Assembly (NCBI GenBank): GCA_016218415.1
Contig: JACRED010000042.1
Coordinates: 1 to 64,000, forward strand
DNA length: 64,000 bases
Direction of reading: 5' to 3'
DNA from: Nitrosomonadales bacterium
Lineage (GTDB): Bacteria; Pseudomonadota; Gammaproteobacteria; Burkholderiales; Gallionellaceae
The notes beneath the pieces were generated by a model. The model saw nothing but the letters and a program-made list of their open reading frames with translations. It did no database searches and was not told the DNA's origin. Shown here in pieces: positions 38,127 to 47,220 of the stretch. Positions within the stretch are counted from its first letter, which is position 1. Every line of letters starts with the position of its first letter. Made by a program: the position numbers and the translations under genes.

Positions 38127-38950
38127 TTCCAGGCTGCACCAGCAAGAGCGCCAGTAGTCTTGGCGCTCTTTTTTTTGCGCTAATGTCGGTGCATGCGGCG
38201 AGCGCTGCCGGGGAGATCGAGCTTGCGCCATTCAAGATCGAAGCGGGCATTGCGGCGATGCGCTTCAAGTACGACGAATATAACGGCGCCGGCGCTGTGC
38301 TGGATACCGAACAGGGCGTCATTCCCGGCTTGTCGGCCAAGTTCGGGCAGCGGCTGTCGGCCTGGGAGTGGGAGTGGGTGGGCAGTTATCACCACGGGCG
38401 TGTGGACTACAACGGCCAGACGAATCTGGGCGCGGCCTATGCCACCCGCACGGACGAGGCGATTGCCGATTTCGCGCTGCGCGTCGGGCGCTGGTTCGGT
38501 ACAGGCCATCCCTGGATGCCGTACGCCGGTCTGGGCTATCGCCGCTGGGACAGGAATATCCTGCCCGGCACCGTGGGCGGCTTGTTCGAGTCTTACCGCT
38601 GGAAATATGTCTGGGCGGGCGCAAAATTCATCGCGCTGCAAAAGGACAAGTTTCGCCTCGTGCTGGACGGGGGGATACTGGTACCGATAGATCCCGAAAT
38701 GCATGTCGATTTCAAGGGGACTTACAACATTGCGCCTGTCCTGTATCCGGAAAGCAGGACCGGCCTGCGCATGATGCTGACTTCAAGCCACGCGCTCTCG
38801 GTGAATACCGAAGTGACGCTGGAGCCATATTATGAATACTGGGAACTGGGGCGCAGCCCCATCGTTAACGAAGGCGGTATCAGTGTCTATGAGCCCGCGA
38901 GCAAAACCGGTAATCTGGGACTCAACGTGCGCCTGGTCAGGATATTTTGA
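38123..38950 (+). CDS. secreted, probably outer-membrane, protein
   Basis: The product reads as a beta-rich envelope protein: FGQRLSAWEWEWVGSYHHG, GHPWMPYAGLGYRRWDR, YWELGRSPIVNEGG, ending LNVRLVRIF with a terminal Phe as outer-membrane barrels do. The TTG start at 38123 overlaps the upstream TGA and yields a signal peptide (GALFFALMSVHAASA), giving 275 residues. An ATG at 38183 would leave almost no signal. An intrinsic terminator (38144-38176) lies inside the signal-peptide coding sequence, so expression may be limited or start elsewhere. Confidence 0.65.
   Translation: MIPGCTSKSASSLGALFFALMSVHAASAAGEIELAPFKIEAGIAAMRFKYDEYNGAGAVLDTEQGVIPGLSAKFGQRLSAWEWEWVGSYHHGRVDYNGQTNLGAAYATRTDEAIADFALRVGRWFGTGHPWMPYAGLGYRRWDRNILPGTVGGLFESYRWKYVWAGAKFIALQKDKFRLVLDGGILVPIDPEMHVDFKGTYNIAPVLYPESRTGLRMMLTSSHALSVNTEVTLEPYYEYWELGRSPIVNEGGISVYEPASKTGNLGLNVRLVRIF
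38144..38176 (+). terminator. rho-independent terminator after the lipoprotein gene
   Basis: AAGAGCGCCA (38144-38153) pairs fully with TGGCGCTCTT (38161-38170) around a seven-base loop, followed by an eight-T run. It lies 18 bp after the lipoprotein stop and inside the apparent start of the next ORF. Confidence 0.88.
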
Positions 38951-38989
38951 TCATGACCGGATGCGTATGAGCCAAGACAAGGAGTGCTG

Positions 38990-39727
38990 ATGCAAGGTCC
39001 GGGCGAAACTGAAGATCCGCGCAGGAGGGTGCTGATCCGGGCACTCGCTGCCGGTTTGTTTGCGGCGGGGCTGCCCGGTGCCGCACTGGCCGGCGGCATC
39101 TTCGGCAGCCGGCCGGCCAGGCTGCCTGCCGGGCAGTCTATTTACCGCATATCCGGCCGGGCCACGGTCAACGGGAAAGAGGCAACGCTGGCAACCCGGA
39201 TCAATCCCGGCGACACGGTGCAGACCGCGAAGGACAGCGAGATCGTCTTCACGGTTAACGGCAGCCATTCGATGATCCTGCGCGGCGACAGCCATCTGGA
39301 CATCGAGCCGGCGCAGGACACGGCGGGTTCGTTGCTGATCGGCGGCCTGAGGTTGCTGACCGGCAAGCTGTTGTCCGTATCGCGCAACGCGCCGATGCGG
39401 GTCAGCACGGTCACCGCGACGCTGGGCATCCGCGGCACGGGTTTTTATGTGGAATCCGATCCCGCGCTGACTTACTTCTGCACGTGCTACGGCACCACGG
39501 ACATTGCCGCCAATGCCGATCCGGAAAGCAGGACAACCGTCGAGTCGAAACATCACGACAGGCCGCTGTATATCGTCAGCGATGCGGAGCGGGGCAAGAA
39601 CATCCGCAACGCGCCCTTCATCAACCATACCGACCAGGAGCTGACCCTGATTGAGGCGCTGGTGGGGCGCACCACGCCGTTCGTGTTCGAGAATGACAGT
39701 TACAGCGGGCCGCGGCGCGATTACTGA
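38990..39727 (+). CDS. FecR-domain-like secreted protein
   Basis: AAGGAG precedes the ATG at 38990 by five bases. The 245-residue precursor starts with a twin-arginine-like signal (DPRRRVLIRALAAGLFAAG, cleavage after ALA). The middle is FecR-like: INPGDTVQTAKDSEIVFTVN, HSMILRGDSHLDI, RLLTGKLLSVS and VSTVTATLGIRGTGFYVE. The C-terminal part has YFCTCYGTTDI followed by VESKHHDRPLYI, a Cys/His cluster that could bind metal or undergo redox chemistry. FecR-like folds of this kind occur beside CHASE2 cyclases in other bacteria, as the cyclase 2 kb to the left would suggest. The role is unknown. Confidence 0.75.
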   Translation: MQGPGETEDPRRRVLIRALAAGLFAAGLPGAALAGGIFGSRPARLPAGQSIYRISGRATVNGKEATLATRINPGDTVQTAKDSEIVFTVNGSHSMILRGDSHLDIEPAQDTAGSLLIGGLRLLTGKLLSVSRNAPMRVSTVTATLGIRGTGFYVESDPALTYFCTCYGTTDIAANADPESRTTVESKHHDRPLYIVSDAERGKNIRNAPFINHTDQELTLIEALVGRTTPFVFENDSYSGPRRDY

Positions 39728-39736
39728 TCCGTGGCG

Positions 39737-40630
39737 CTAAAAACGGACCAGGTAGGCAAGCGCATATTGATTGGTGAGATAGCCCAGCGTTGACTTGCTC
39801 CAGGAGGAGGTCACATATTCCACCGACGAGCGCGCGCGTTTCCAGGAAATATCGATGGCATCGCGCGGCCCCAGCGCCATATTCCAGCCCAGTGTGGTCA
39901 GCAGTGTCGTGCCGTCGAAGCGGTAGCTGTATATCGCCCCGCCGGAAAACGCATCGTCCGGTGTGTAGGCATTGGGATTGAATGAGCTCCAGAGCGGCGA
40001 GCCGGAGATCACGATGTCACCGCGACGGTATTCGCCGCCCAGATAGACCGTCGCGCGGTTGCCCGGCGAGTAGTCCAGATGGATGCGCGCGGAATTGTCC
40101 CGGTTGTCGAACACCGCGTGATTGCCGTCGCGCCGGTTGCGGGTCACGGCGCCGAAAATCCGGATGCGGTCGGTCAGCGCCTGCCGCAGCGAAATTCCCG
40201 CCGCATACCGGAAGCCGTCGCGCAGGTCGGACCGGTACTGCTCCGCGGAGATTTTTGCGTATAGCGCAAATACCGGTGAGCTGAATTCAGCCGAGCCGCG
40301 ATACTGTAACTCGCCCTGAACGGCTCCGGTAAAGCGGTTCAGGCCGTGGTGCCGGGCGAACTGTTCGCCGCCCAGAGAGCCGGTCAGTACTGCGCGCGCG
40401 CGTTCGTCCAACGGAAAGATGGCGGGCCGGCTCAGGTTGATGCTGTAGGAACGATCGGTCAGATTGCTGCCGCCTTGTTTGGCGCGCGTGACGTTGTCAT
40501 CGAGCATATAGCCGGCGTCGGCCTGGGTATCGGTCGCGGCGGAGTGCGCGGCTGGGCAGAGCAGCAGTGCGGCGATCAATGCCAGGGCAGGCCGGTGCAG
40601 GTCTCTTGTGCAGATGCGTAGTAAACCCAT
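39737..40630 (-). CDS. outer-membrane beta-barrel protein
   Basis: From the ATG at 40628-40630 the 297-residue precursor has a signal peptide (LALIAALLLCPAAHSA). The rest alternates polar and hydrophobic residues in antiparallel-strand fashion: YRGSAEFSSPVFALYAKIS, RATVYLGGEYRRGDIVIS, TLLTTLGWNMALGPRDAI. It ends YALAYLVRF, with the terminal Phe of barrel proteins. AGGAG lies ten bases upstream. No enzymatic motif is present. It converges on the FecR-like gene, and its upstream side is a palindromic repeat that may carry the promoter. Confidence 0.75.
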   Translation of the reverse strand: MGLLRICTRDLHRPALALIAALLLCPAAHSAATDTQADAGYMLDDNVTRAKQGGSNLTDRSYSINLSRPAIFPLDERARAVLTGSLGGEQFARHHGLNRFTGAVQGELQYRGSAEFSSPVFALYAKISAEQYRSDLRDGFRYAAGISLRQALTDRIRIFGAVTRNRRDGNHAVFDNRDNSARIHLDYSPGNRATVYLGGEYRRGDIVISGSPLWSSFNPNAYTPDDAFSGGAIYSYRFDGTTLLTTLGWNMALGPRDAIDISWKRARSSVEYVTSSWSKSTLGYLTNQYALAYLVRF

Positions 40631-40650
40631 GACTGATTTTCTCCTGTCTT

Positions 40651-40800
40651 TATACATAGCGACATAAATCTACTGCGCGACTCCGGGGCGGGGTCGGGCG
40701 GTGCTCGCGCTCCTCACATACTGATGTGTATGCTCCGGGCGCTGCGCTCCGGCCTCCCCCACCCCAAAGCCGCTCGCTACGATTTCTGTCGCTATGTATA
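40651..40800. repeat. 150-bp element with 20-bp terminal inverted repeats (MITE-like)
   Basis: The left end 40651-40670 (TATACATAGCGACATAAATC) and right end 40781-40800 are inverted repeats matching at 19 of 20 positions. The interior is GC-rich and contains no ORF of its own. It lies between the beta-barrel gene and def. Size and ends suit a miniature transposable element or a mobile palindrome. Confidence 0.7.
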
Positions 40801-40833
40801 GCGGCCCGGCGTTGCTCCGCCGCCATGCGGGCA

Positions 40834-41376
40834 TCATTCGTCCTGCATATCCTTGCCGGGGAACAACTCGCCGGTATAGCCGAACTTGGTCATGTCGCGG
40901 ATGCGCATCGGGTAGAGTATCCCGTCGAGGTGGTCGCACTCGTGCTGCACGACGCGCGCATGGAAGCCCTTGACCGTGCGGTCGATCTGGGCGCCGTATT
41001 CATCCTGACCCTGATAGCGGATATGCGCATGGCGCGGCACCAGGCCGCGCAGGCCGGGCACGCTCAGACAGCCTTCCCAGTCTTCCTCGATGTCACTCCC
41101 TAGCGCGGTAATGACCGGGTTGATGAGCACGGTCTCCGGCACGGTCTCGGCATCCGGGTAGCGCGAATTCTGCTGCTCACCCGACACGCCGAAGATCACC
41201 ACGCGCAAATCGACGCCGATCTGCGGCGCGGCCAACCCGGCGCCGTTCAGCGCCTGCATCGTGTCGCGCATATCCGCCAGCAGGTCGTGCAGCTGGCGCG
41301 TGTCGAAATGGCTGACGGGCCTGGCGACACGCCACAAACGCTCGTCGCCCATGCGCAATACCGGTTTGATCGCCAT
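40834..41376 (-). CDS. def: peptide deformylase
   Basis: The 180-residue metalloenzyme removes the formyl group from nascent N-termini. All three motifs are present: [18 protein letters not shown] (metal Cys) and QHECDHLDG (HEXXH with Asp variant order HECDH). The ATG at 41376 shares its A with the TAA stop of the phosphorylase gene, giving TAATG coupling. The C-terminus ends [12 protein letters not shown]. The sequence looks like a class with an Arg-rich loop ([13 protein letters not shown]), commonly found as a second deformylase in betaproteobacteria. Confidence 0.95.
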   Translation of the reverse strand: MAIKPVLRMGDERLWRVARPVSHFDTRQLHDLLADMRDTMQALNGAGLAAPQIGVDLRVVIFGVSGEQQNSRYPDAETVPETVLINPVITALGSDIEEDWEGCLSVPGLRGLVPRHAHIRYQGQDEYGAQIDRTVKGFHARVVQHECDHLDGILYPMRIRDMTKFGYTGELFPGKDMQDE

Positions 41377-42122
41377 TATTCTTCCGAGCAATTGACCACG
41401 CATTCGAGAATGCTGCGCACCCGCACCATCGCCTCGCTGGCGGTGGCGTTGACGGTTTCCATGTGGATGCCCGCCGCGCTGTCGCCGCGACCCGCCGCAT
41501 AGTTCGCCACCACCGCGATGGTCGCATATTCAAGCTCCAGCTCTTTGGCCAGCGCGGTTTCCGGCATGCCGGTCATGCCCACCATATCCGCGCCGTCGCG
41601 CTCATAGCGGTTGATCTCGGCGATGCTGTCCAGACGCGGGCCCTGCGTGGCCGCATACACGCCGCCATCCACGCATGGCTGCTGTGCATCCTGCCCGCAG
41701 CGCAATATGCGGTTGCGCAATGCGGTGCTGTAGGGCAGCGTGAAGTCGGCGTTGCTGTAGGGCTTGTCGCGCGCCTCGAAAAAGGTTGCATCGCGGCCAT
41801 GGGTGTAATCGATGATCTGGTCCGGCACGACGATCACGCCCGGCTTGAGGTCGTCGCGGATGCCGCCCACGGTCGCCACCGAAATGATCTCGCTGACCCC
41901 CTGTTCGCGCAGCACCCAGAGGTTGGCGCGATAGTTCACCAGATGCGGCGGTATGGTGTGGCCGTATCCGTGGCGCGCCAGGAAGATCACCTCGTGGTGG
42001 TTCAGCGTGCCGAACAGGAACGCGCCGGACGGCTCGCCGTAAGGCGTGCGCATCACCTGCTGATGGGTGATCTTGAGATTCGCCAACTGGGTCAGGCCGC
42101 GCCCGCCTATGATTGCCAACAT
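41376..42122 (-). CDS. S-methyl-5'-thioinosine / 5'-methylthioadenosine phosphorylase
   Basis: The 248-residue enzyme belongs to the nucleoside phosphorylase MTAP/PNP class II family. [31 protein letters not shown] (split here: RHG and HxxPPH phosphate-site residues), [12 protein letters not shown] and [13 protein letters not shown] are diagnostic. [17 protein letters not shown] is the purine/thio-sugar site. Relatives in Pseudomonas use methylthioinosine and yield hypoxanthine. The adjacent phosphoribosyltransferase (42196-42744) would turn hypoxanthine into IMP, which supports the thioinosine reading, but adenosine specificity is possible. Confidence 0.88.
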   Translation of the reverse strand: MLAIIGGRGLTQLANLKITHQQVMRTPYGEPSGAFLFGTLNHHEVIFLARHGYGHTIPPHLVNYRANLWVLREQGVSEIISVATVGGIRDDLKPGVIVVPDQIIDYTHGRDATFFEARDKPYSNADFTLPYSTALRNRILRCGQDAQQPCVDGGVYAATQGPRLDSIAEINRYERDGADMVGMTGMPETALAKELELEYATIAVVANYAAGRGDSAAGIHMETVNATASEAMVRVRSILECVVNCSEE

Positions 42123-42148
42123 GAAGTTATCCTCTCTCTAACGCTTAT

Positions 42149-42197
42149 GGTGAGTGGGCAAACCGCCTGCATTTCCACTTTCTGCTCACCACTCACT
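42149..42197. repeat. short inverted repeat between phosphorylase and hpt-like genes
   Basis: GTGAGTGG (42150-42157) and CCACTCAC (42189-42196) are reverse complements flanking a 31-bp spacer. The right arm overlaps the 3' end of the hpt-like gene. A related GTGGGGAGTGG palindrome occurs at 52140-52178. Confidence 0.45.
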
Positions 42198-42744
42198 AGC
42201 TTTTTACCGCATAAATAGCAGGCAGATTGCGCCATGCCCCTTCGATGTCCATACCATAACCGAATACAAAACGATCCGGCAATTCCATCCCGACAAAATC
42301 GGCGCGGATGGGTTTTTTGCGGCCGTGCTGCTTGTCGGCAAACACCGCGCTGTAACATTTGCTCGCGCCCAGCGCCATCACCCGCTCGCGCAATGCCGCC
42401 AGCGTGTGGCCCTCGTCGAGTATGTCGTCCAGCAGCAGCACCACGCGGCCGCGCACGTTCTCGCGCGGTTCGACCTTCCAGTGCATCGCGCCGCCGTGCC
42501 GCGCATCGCCGTAGCGCGATACGTGCACGTAATCAAAATCCAGCGGGAAATCGAGCAGCGGCAACAGCTGTCCGGTGAACACCACCGCGCCGCCCATCAC
42601 CGACAGCACCAGCGGATGCGAGTCCGCGAGACGCTCATTGATCTGTCGCGCGACCGCGTGCAATGCTGCCTGCACCTGCCCGGCGGAATACAGCAATTCG
42701 GCCTGTTGCAGGATGTCTCGGGCATGCTGCATGGATATGGTCAT
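42196..42744 (-). CDS. hpt: hypoxanthine-guanine phosphoribosyltransferase
   Basis: The 182-residue type I phosphoribosyltransferase makes IMP or GMP from the free base and PRPP. The PRPP loop VVLLLDDILDEGHTL is intact. LVLSVMGGAVVFTGQLLP supplies the PPi loop and the DFDYVHVSRYGD region the flexible loop. KPIRADFVGMELPDRFVFGYGMD is the purine-binding and C-terminal segment typical of HGPRT. Its stop is 74 bp before the phosphorylase start on the same strand. Together they can recycle methylthio-purine from polyamine synthesis. Confidence 0.92.
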   Translation of the reverse strand: MTISMQHARDILQQAELLYSAGQVQAALHAVARQINERLADSHPLVLSVMGGAVVFTGQLLPLLDFPLDFDYVHVSRYGDARHGGAMHWKVEPRENVRGRVVLLLDDILDEGHTLAALRERVMALGASKCYSAVFADKQHGRKKPIRADFVGMELPDRFVFGYGMDIEGAWRNLPAIYAVKS

Positions 42745-42752
42745 ATAACTCG

Positions 42753-42821
42753 GTAGGGGCGAGATTTATCACGCCCTGATCTATTCATAAAAAGCAGGGG
42801 CGCGATGAATCGCGCCCCTAC
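42753..42821. repeat. palindromic repeat between galU and hpt
   Basis: An arm starting GTAGGGGCG at 42753 is answered by GGGGCGCGAT...CGCGCCCCTAC ending at 42821; the right arm is itself a near-perfect palindrome around 42797-42818. It fills the space between the galU stop (42829) and the hpt start (42744) and may form transcript-end hairpins for galU. Confidence 0.65.
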
Positions 42822-42828
42822 GCATGGT

Positions 42829-43695
42829 CTATTTCAAACTGTTCAAATACGCCGCAAATCCCTCGCGCACTTCGGGATGCTTGAGCCCCAGCGCCACCGT
42901 CGCCTGAAGATAGCCCAGCTTGGAGCCGCAATCGTAGCGCGTCCCGCCAAAGCGATAGGCGAGCATCTGCTCTTCCCGCATCAGCGCGGCGATGCCGTCG
43001 GTCAGCTGGATTTCTCCGCCCGCACCGGCCTGCACTTTTTCCAGATGATGGAAGATGCGCGGGGTGAGGATATAGCGTCCGACCACCGCAAGCGTCGATG
43101 GCGCCTGTTCCGGTCTGGGTTTTTCAACGATGGCATTAACCCGCTCTATGCCTGTTTCCAGGGGGTCGCAGCTGACGATGCCATATTGCCCCGTCTGTTC
43201 GCGCGGCACATTCTGCACACCCAGGATAGAGCACTGGTGGCGCTGAAATACATCCACCATCTGCCTGATGGCGGGCGGTTCGCCGTCGATCAGGTCGTCC
43301 GCCAGGATCACCGCGAACGGCTCGTCCTGCACCACCGGTTTCGCGCACAACACCGCGTGTCCCAGGCCCAGCGGCTCGGTCTGGCGTATGTAAATGCAGT
43401 TGATGTGCGACGGCGTCACCTCGCGCACCATGCGCAGCAACTCCTCCTTGCCGCGCATCGCCAGCTCGGCTTCCAGCTCGTAGGCCTTGTCGAAATGGTC
43501 CTCGATCGCGCGCTTGTTGCGCCCGGTGATGAACACCATGTCGGTGATGCCCGCCGCCACCGCTTCCTCGACCGCATACTGGATCAGCGGCTTGTCCACG
43601 ATGGGCATCATTTCCTTCGGGCTGACCTTGGTGGCCGGCAGGAAGCGGCTGCCCATGCCGGCAACCGGAAAAACAGCTTTCGTTATTTTCTTCAT
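42829..43695 (-). CDS. galU: UTP-glucose-1-phosphate uridylyltransferase
   Basis: The 288-residue enzyme makes UDP-glucose for envelope polysaccharides. The nucleotide-binding start [20 protein letters not shown], then [44 protein letters not shown] and VILADDLID are diagnostic, followed by GRYILTP and [12 protein letters not shown]. The ATG at 43695 has AGAGGA eight bases upstream; a longer frame to 43713 adds only MQRKIA. The start codon and ribosome site lie in the loop of a 16-bp inverted repeat with the upstream short ORF. Confidence 0.96.
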   Translation of the reverse strand: MKKITKAVFPVAGMGSRFLPATKVSPKEMMPIVDKPLIQYAVEEAVAAGITDMVFITGRNKRAIEDHFDKAYELEAELAMRGKEELLRMVREVTPSHINCIYIRQTEPLGLGHAVLCAKPVVQDEPFAVILADDLIDGEPPAIRQMVDVFQRHQCSILGVQNVPREQTGQYGIVSCDPLETGIERVNAIVEKPRPEQAPSTLAVVGRYILTPRIFHHLEKVQAGAGGEIQLTDGIAALMREEQMLAYRFGGTRYDCGSKLGYLQATVALGLKHPEVREGFAAYLNSLK

Positions 43696-43716
43696 GGCAA
43701 TTTTCCTCTGCATTAA

Positions 43717-43733
<17 letters not shown>
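43670..43733. promoter_or_regulatory. galU: hairpin enclosing the galU ribosome site and start codon
   Basis: Plus-strand 43670-43685 (AAAACAGCTTTCGTTA) and 43718-43733 are exact reverse complements. In the minus-strand mRNA they would form a 16-bp stem whose 32-base loop holds AGAGGA and the galU ATG. The 3' arm is galU codons 3-9; the 5' arm is the end of the upstream short ORF. Confidence 0.6.
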
Positions 43734-45851
<2,118 letters not shown>

Positions 45852-45925
45852 TCAAGAATATCGTTACAGAGAAACACAGCCGCCACTCTCTCTGTGGTCT
45901 CTGTAGCTTAAAAACCGCAGTCGAT

Positions 45926-46053
45926 CACGCGGAGACGCGGAGTACGCGGGGGAATTCAAAGAGATATGACCAATGTAATTATCACCCAATTGGTGAGATG
46001 CATATTTTGTGCAATGGTTTGGCTTTACTCCGCGTTCCCCGCGTCTCCGCGTG
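45926..46053. repeat. large inverted repeat between zipA and ligA
   Basis: CACGCGGAGACGCGGAGTAC begins the left arm (45926-45954) and the right arm (46025-46053) is its near-perfect reverse complement over about 29 bp. The 70-bp spacer is AT-rich. It occupies most of the 233-bp gap between the two genes. Confidence 0.75.
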
Positions 46054-46084
46054 AAACTGCTTTTTCTAGGTTCAAGGCAGGACA

Positions 46085-47167
46085 TTAGGAAAATAGCCTG
46101 CGCGCCTGCGCGCTGCCGGGCGCAATCCCGCGTGCGCGCATTTTTTCTTCGACCTCGGCGATGCGCTCGCGGATGCGCGCCAGGCCGGCTTCGTTGAGCT
46201 CTACGCGATGATCGTCCACCAGATTGACCTGCAAGCTCCTGGCGAGCCCGTGCGCGACATGCATCAACTTGTCGAAATGTTGCGTTGGATCTTCCACGCG
46301 CGGCACATCCAGCAGCAGCGTGACGCCCTTCGTGCCGAAGGTTTCCAGCAGGTGATGCTGGAACGGCTGGGCATCCCGGTTGCTCAGGCTGAACAGGCTG
46401 TGCCCCTGCGCATCCAGCAGATGGAACGCGCCGTCCGATTCCAGCGTCATGCCCAGCAGCGCGGCGGATTGCGCGATCTTGGCGCCCATCAGCAGGCGCT
46501 CGCCGGGCGGCACCAGATTGACCCCGACCATCTGGTCCACGCTGGCGCAGAACGCATCCAGCTCGACCGCGTGATGGTGGATTTCGTCTACAGCCGGGAC
46601 AGTGGCATCCGCCCTGATGTGCTTAGCGATGCCGGCGAGCAGATCGCGGAAATCCGCCAGCTTCGCCGCGCTGATCGCGCCGCCCCGGTCCGCCAGTTGC
46701 AGCGCGACGCGGAAGCGGTCGTACAGCGCCGGGCTTTCGGCGATCACGCGCTCCCACTTTGCGGAAGCCGGCTGCCCGGCCAATGTTAGCCCGCACACCT
46801 GCACCGGTTTGCCGAAATCAAATTTGCGCTGCCACAGCCCGTCCAGCACGGACGCCGGGCTGGCCTCGTTCAGGTGCAGCTCGATGATGAAATCGCTGCG
46901 CCCATCCAGCAACGAGCACGACTCGTCCGGCAACGGGGCGGCGGCATCGGCTGGCGGAACGGCTTCGCCGGTCTCATCTTCGACGCTAGCCGCTGTTGCA
47001 TGGCGCTGGCCGGCAGCGGCGGTCTGATAACGCGTGTCCGGACGCACGGTCTGGAATGCCTCGCCGAATTTGCGCCGATATTGTCTTTGCTGCCACCAGC
47101 CAAAAGCGTACAGCGCAACGATCACGACTATGCCGATGATCAGCAAAGCAGTCTGTAATTCACTCAC
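46085..47167 (-). CDS. zipA: cell division protein ZipA (FtsZ-binding)
   Basis: The 360-residue protein has an N-terminal membrane anchor (LLIIGIVVIVALYAFGWW), a charged and Ala/Pro-rich linker, and a C-terminal FtsZ-binding domain with SDFIIELHLNEASP, GVNLVPPGERLLMGAKIAQ and DGAFHLLDAQGHSLFSLSNRD. Together with the position upstream of ligA this supports ZipA, which ties FtsZ to the inner membrane. The start is GTG at 47167 with GAGG upstream. The linker is shorter than in E. coli. An smc gene that often precedes it is absent here. Confidence 0.85.
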   Translation of the reverse strand: MSELQTALLIIGIVVIVALYAFGWWQQRQYRRKFGEAFQTVRPDTRYQTAAAGQRHATAASVEDETGEAVPPADAAAPLPDESCSLLDGRSDFIIELHLNEASPASVLDGLWQRKFDFGKPVQVCGLTLAGQPASAKWERVIAESPALYDRFRVALQLADRGGAISAAKLADFRDLLAGIAKHIRADATVPAVDEIHHHAVELDAFCASVDQMVGVNLVPPGERLLMGAKIAQSAALLGMTLESDGAFHLLDAQGHSLFSLSNRDAQPFQHHLLETFGTKGVTLLLDVPRVEDPTQHFDKLMHVAHGLARSLQVNLVDDHRVELNEAGLARIRERIAEVEEKMRARGIAPGSAQARRLFS

Positions 47168-47220
47168 GGGAACCTCACGGGAAAACCATCAAAATATCGG
47201 TGGGGACGGGGCGGATTATC

